From: Lachnospiraceae bacterium
GTDB lineage: Bacteria; Bacillota; Clostridia; Oscillospirales; Ruminococcaceae
Reading direction: 5' to 3'
DNA: 7,590 nucleotides
NCBI GenBank assembly: GCA_023664705.1
Contig: JAMPFE010000086.1
Coordinates: forward strand, 1 to 7,590
The position numbers were made by a program, and so were the translations under genes. The notes under the pieces were generated by a model. The model was not told the origin of the DNA. It searched no databases and worked only from the letters and a program-made list of their open reading frames with translations. Below are positions 5,690-7,590 of the stretch, piece after piece; the stretch's first letter is position 1, and every line of letters begins with the position of its first letter.

Positions 5690-5830
5690 TATAACCATTC
5701 GGCGAAAAACAGCTAAAAGAAGAATACATATTCTTATGTTTTTTGAATTGTTAGCAAGCCAAATACAAGTTACTAACAAGAAGTGCTTCTCCGCGCAGAG
5801 CAAGTTGTATTGTGCTTATTTTACTACAAT

Positions 5831-5858
5831 AAAAAACAGCGGAGGAATACCCCCGCTG
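5831..5858 (-). terminator. Rho-independent terminator of the Panacea operon
   Basis: On the minus strand CAGCGGGGG and CCUCCGCUG form a nine-pair stem with one G-U and a UAUU loop (5837-5858). Six U follow directly (5836-5831). It lies 11 bp after the stop of the membrane protein gene. There is no U tract on the other strand. Confidence 0.9.
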
Positions 5859-5869
5859 GAACGTCCATA

Positions 5870-6775
5870 TTAATTCAACAATGTTTCCTTGTCATTCTCA
5901 ACTGAGTAGCTTGACACATTTTCAATAACCGATTCACTTGATGACTGCATCTCATTTCTATGCTCAACCGCACCAAAATACCACGACAACACGATCGCTA
6001 AAAGCATCAAAACCACAACAGCATTAAAAATAATCGGAAATTTAATGCTAATGGAATTTTCTGCTCTTGCCCTTGTCAATTCCTGAATAAACTTAAATAA
6101 AATAAACAATGTATTAACAAGCACAAACCCTATAAGAACCACGATCAACAGCACTCTGTATATGCTCGCTTGATGCATATTTTGCAATACAGAAGTCGAA
6201 AAGGTAATGTTGCTTATGAACGCCAAGATTATTGCAGCAAATATTCCGAGGATGGCTATGTATTCCTTTTGAGCACTTTCCATCGCACCCCGCATCTCAT
6301 CAAGCTCTTTTCGGGAAGCATCTAATTTATTTTGGGAATCGTGGATTTCTTCATGTGTTGTATAAAACGCCTCATTAAGCTGCTTTATAGCATCAGTCTG
6401 CGACGATGCTAATAACGATATTTGAAAACTAACACGATCATTTAAATCCAAAAGCTTGTCATATATGTCATTTTCAGCTTTCTCCCTGTTGTAACCCTTT
6501 ACAAGAATTAAAAGGTTTTGACCGAGAATATCAATCGTTCCTTCAGACTCGGGTTCGTTGATTTCATTAATAACCGCCCATATATCTGTGTCATAGTGCC
6601 TGAAATTGCCAGTTTGCTTATCGTTTGATGAATACAAATCCTGCAGTTTTTTAAAATAGTCAAAACGCAGTTTCTTGCCGTCATCAGTTTTCTCACCCAA
6701 ATCCTGAAGTTTTGACAAATCCCTCATTATACTCATAAAGGTATTGCGATATTGACTTTCATTTTTAGTATCCAT
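5870..6775 (-). CDS. Coiled-coil membrane protein, candidate toxin of a Panacea toxin-antitoxin pair
   Basis: I do not recognise a named family. The 301-aa protein has a soluble, charged N-terminal part (1-97), a long helical probably coiled-coil stretch (about 98-170, with KLDASRKELDEMRGAMESAQ), and three hydrophobic segments: about 172-190 (IAILGIFAAIILAF), 205-229 (VLLIVVLIGFVLVNTLFILF) and 246-269 (FPIIFNAVVVLMLLAIVL). A short Ser- and Glu-rich tail follows. There is no signal peptide. It should sit in the inner membrane with the coiled coil on the cytoplasmic side. Its ATG at 6773-6775 overlaps the upstream Panacea gene by 11 bp, so the two are co-translated; GGAGGG lies about 12 bases upstream. 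A TTG nine bases earlier is possible but too close to that site. Known Panacea partners include membrane-acting toxins, so a toxin or abortive-infection effector is inferred. Confidence 0.75.
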   Translation of the reverse strand: MDTKNESQYRNTFMSIMRDLSKLQDLGEKTDDGKKLRFDYFKKLQDLYSSNDKQTGNFRHYDTDIWAVINEINEPESEGTIDILGQNLLILVKGYNREKAENDIYDKLLDLNDRVSFQISLLASSQTDAIKQLNEAFYTTHEEIHDSQNKLDASRKELDEMRGAMESAQKEYIAILGIFAAIILAFISNITFSTSVLQNMHQASIYRVLLIVVLIGFVLVNTLFILFKFIQELTRARAENSISIKFPIIFNAVVVLMLLAIVLSWYFGAVEHRNEMQSSSESVIENVSSYSVENDKETLLN

Positions 6776-7208
6776 TATCCGCAAAGTCCCTCCGAATCAA
6801 ATCTTTAGGAATATATCGACGATATCCGACACCACCATTAAATATTGTTTCCCAAGCGCCACCTTCTTTGTGAGTTTCTGTGACCAGATCCCATGGATCC
6901 ATATTTCGCTTTTCTTCTATCGTGCGGTCTACAAGATCCCTGTCAACATCTTCGTCAAAATCCGTATTATTACCAATTCTAATAATCGGCATTGCACCAT
7001 AGTGACAAAAAGCATAGTAAACCTTTGGAACAACCGGTCCGAATTTCCAAGCCTCAATTTCATCTATAAAAGCTGGTACGTTAAATATGCTGAGATGTCT
7101 ACCCTGAATATAATACAAGATTTTCTGCAATTGCAGATTAGTGATAGGCTCATCATCTGCCACACATTTCACAACAATATAGTTTGCTAGTTCTAATGCC
7201 GACATCAT
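6765..7208 (-). CDS. Panacea-domain (DUF4065) antitoxin-like protein
   Basis: This 147-aa protein belongs to the Panacea/SocA/GepA-like family (DUF4065). It shows ALELANYIVVK at the N-terminus, the family core TNLQLQKILYYIQGRHL (23-39), then IEAWKFGPVVPKVYYAFCHY (51-70) and TETHKEGGAWE (110-120). Panacea proteins are antitoxins that neutralise many unrelated toxins encoded next to them; some act as proteolytic adaptors such as SocA. Here the partner is the overlapping downstream membrane protein. The start is taken at the ATG 7206-7208, which has AGGAG eight bases upstream. A TTG at 7254-7256 would add 16 residues but lacks a comparable site and sits in the leader. No separate DNA-binding domain is seen, yet the promoter carries repeated operator-like boxes. 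Confidence 0.88.
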   Translation of the reverse strand: MMSALELANYIVVKCVADDEPITNLQLQKILYYIQGRHLSIFNVPAFIDEIEAWKFGPVVPKVYYAFCHYGAMPIIRIGNNTDFDEDVDRDLVDRTIEEKRNMDPWDLVTETHKEGGAWETIFNGGVGYRRYIPKDLIRRDFADNGY

Positions 7209-7261
7209 TACTACCACTCCTTTCTCCTTAATATTATATGCGGGATTGAACTGCAAAACAC

Positions 7262-7353
7262 TGCATAAACTTATCTCAATCCCATTATAGCATTTTTTTT
7301 GTTTATTTGTGCATTTTTAAAAAAAATGATTAAAAAAACGTTAAGTTTATGCA
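7262..7353. repeat. 12-bp perfect inverted repeat bracketing the Panacea promoter
   Basis: TGCATAAACTTA (7262-7273) and its exact reverse complement TAAGTTTATGCA (7342-7353) flank the promoter. The left copy would lie just downstream of the transcription start and the right copy upstream of the -35. This arrangement suits an autorepression operator, possibly with looping. The binding protein is unknown. Confidence 0.6.
7284..7313 (-). promoter_or_regulatory. Promoter of the Panacea operon
   Basis: On the minus strand TGCACA (7308-7313), an 18-bp spacer and a perfect TATAAT (7284-7289) preceded by an extended TGC make a strong sigma-A promoter. The start would be near 7276, with a leader of about 68 nt before the ATG at 7208. 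Confidence 0.75.
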
Positions 7354-7406
7354 CTTTGACTATAATCGCTTGTTTGCAAAGCTCATTTTTGGTGAAATTT
7401 CCTCTA

Positions 7407-7445
7407 AAACTATGCACCTAGATAAACTCTCTAAATGCATAGTTT
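7407..7445. repeat. 10-bp perfect inverted repeat in the intergenic region
   Basis: AAACTATGCA (7407-7416) and TGCATAGTTT (7436-7445) are exact inverted copies separated by 19 bp. The TGCATA core is shared with the promoter-flanking repeats at 7262 and 7342, so this may be a distal operator. No U tract follows on either strand, so it is not an obvious terminator. Confidence 0.5.
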
Positions 7446-7472
7446 AAGTTATTAATGACTATGATGTAAATA

Positions 7473-7498
7473 AGGAATGCTTTCTATAAATCATTCCT
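7473..7498 (-). terminator. Possible terminator of the ABC transporter gene
   Basis: AGGAATG (7473-7479) and CATTCCT (7492-7498) form a 7-bp stem with a 12-nt loop, just after the ABC transporter stop on the minus strand. The following tail (UUAUUUAC) is only moderately U-rich. Confidence 0.4.
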
Positions 7499-7504
7499 AC
7501 TTCC

Positions 7505-7590
7505 TTACGCGTACAGTTCTCCTGCCGTATCCTTGTAGTACTCCGCCTGCGCCGCCCAAAGCTCCCCGTAAACGCCGCCCTTGGCTATCA
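7505..7590 (-). CDS. ABC transporter ATP-binding/permease, C-terminal end (partial)
   Basis: The open frame from the right edge reads IAKGGVYGELWAAQAEYYKD and ends GELYA before TAA (7505-7507). The GGxYxxLWxAQ pattern is the usual C-terminal tail after the nucleotide-binding domain of fused membrane/ATPase exporters of the lipid A/multidrug type. Only 27 or 28 residues are in the window, so substrate and partner cannot be judged. It is unrelated in function to the mobile element and probably marks neighbouring chromosome or another module. Confidence 0.7.
   Translation of the reverse strand, partial: IAKGGVYGELWAAQAEYYKDTAGELYA

Larger units (their letters stand above)
5365..5815 (-). ncRNA. 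Candidate large structured non-coding RNA, family not recognised
   Basis: About 450 nt between two converging genes carry no credible reading frame but many paired segments. CACAATACAA/TTGTATTGTG (5409-5418 with 5805-5814) is a perfect 10-bp repeat joining the two ends, extendable to 13 pairs with one bulge. Internal hairpins include TTGTTAG/CTAACAA (5748-5754, 5773-5779), AAGAAT/ATTCTT (5720-5725, 5730-5735), CGCAAG/CTTGCG (5591-5596, 5602-5607) and TATGCC/GGCATA (5520-5525, 5564-5569). A 35-nt motif occurs twice with pair-preserving changes. Strand choice rests on G-U pairs and a terminator-like 3' end on the minus strand; one helix (5518-5571) instead extends better on the plus strand. TAAAAT at 5818-5823 could be a -10 box but no good -35 is seen, so it may be processed from read-through of the upstream operon. 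Size recalls ornate RNAs such as ROOL, but I cannot match it to any. Confidence 0.5.

Noticed and set aside
5597..5803. 68-aa minus-strand open frame in the RNA-like region
   Set aside because: It crosses several paired elements including one 35-nt motif, lacks a ribosome binding site and has no recognisable domain; the pairing pattern explains the region better.
212..7340. Possible att direct repeat: TGATTAA near 216 and near 7327
   Set aside because: The match is about 10 of 11 bases in AT-rich sequence, with no further similarity. It would be expected by chance and does not fit the missing recombinase half.
7356..7366. Plus-strand promoter from TTGACT and TATAAT near 7356-7366
   Set aside because: The two hexamers overlap instead of being spaced by 16-18 bp, and no plus-strand gene follows.

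Overview
The window looks like a piece of accessory genome from a low-to-mid GC Firmicute, probably a gut or rumen Clostridia (Ruminococcaceae/Oscillospiraceae-like). This is inferred from gene families and from AGGAGG-type ribosome binding sites; there is no rRNA or tRNA to confirm it.

Region 1 (1-226) is the interior of a large serine recombinase on the minus strand. It is open to the left edge and has lost its catalytic N-terminus at a junction with the next gene. Region 2 (219-5365) is the core of a small integrative and mobilizable element. Reading leftwards on the minus strand from about 4264 it encodes a 64-aa HTH-like protein, an oriT-like block of inverted repeats, a MobC accessory protein, a MOBP-type relaxase, a 60-aa protein and a complete 539-aa large serine recombinase. 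A 273-aa Xre-type regulator is transcribed divergently (plus strand, 4544-5365). There are no conjugation-channel genes, so the element should move only with help from another conjugative element. The recombinase would integrate and excise it, MobC and the relaxase would process oriT, and the two HTH proteins are likely regulators.

Region 3 (5366-5830) has no convincing gene but is full of paired sequences. A 10-bp perfect inverted repeat joins its two ends (5409-5418 with 5805-5814). A 35-nt motif occurs twice, with substitutions that preserve base pairing on the minus strand, and the block ends in a minus-strand terminator-like hairpin. I read it as a candidate large structured RNA of about 450 nt that I cannot assign to a known family. 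This is the best candidate for something undescribed.

Region 4 (5870-7208) is a minus-strand two-gene operon: a Panacea-domain (DUF4065) antitoxin-like protein overlapping by 11 bp a 301-aa protein with a coiled coil and three membrane segments. This is probably a toxin-antitoxin or abortive-infection pair. It has a strong promoter bracketed by 12-bp inverted repeats and a classic rho-independent terminator. Region 5 (7505-7590) is the C-terminal end of an ABC transporter, likely chromosomal or another cargo module.

The true right end of the mobile element is not visible. The missing half of the interrupted left recombinase is not in the window, so the element may extend beyond it, or the fragment may be an old relic.
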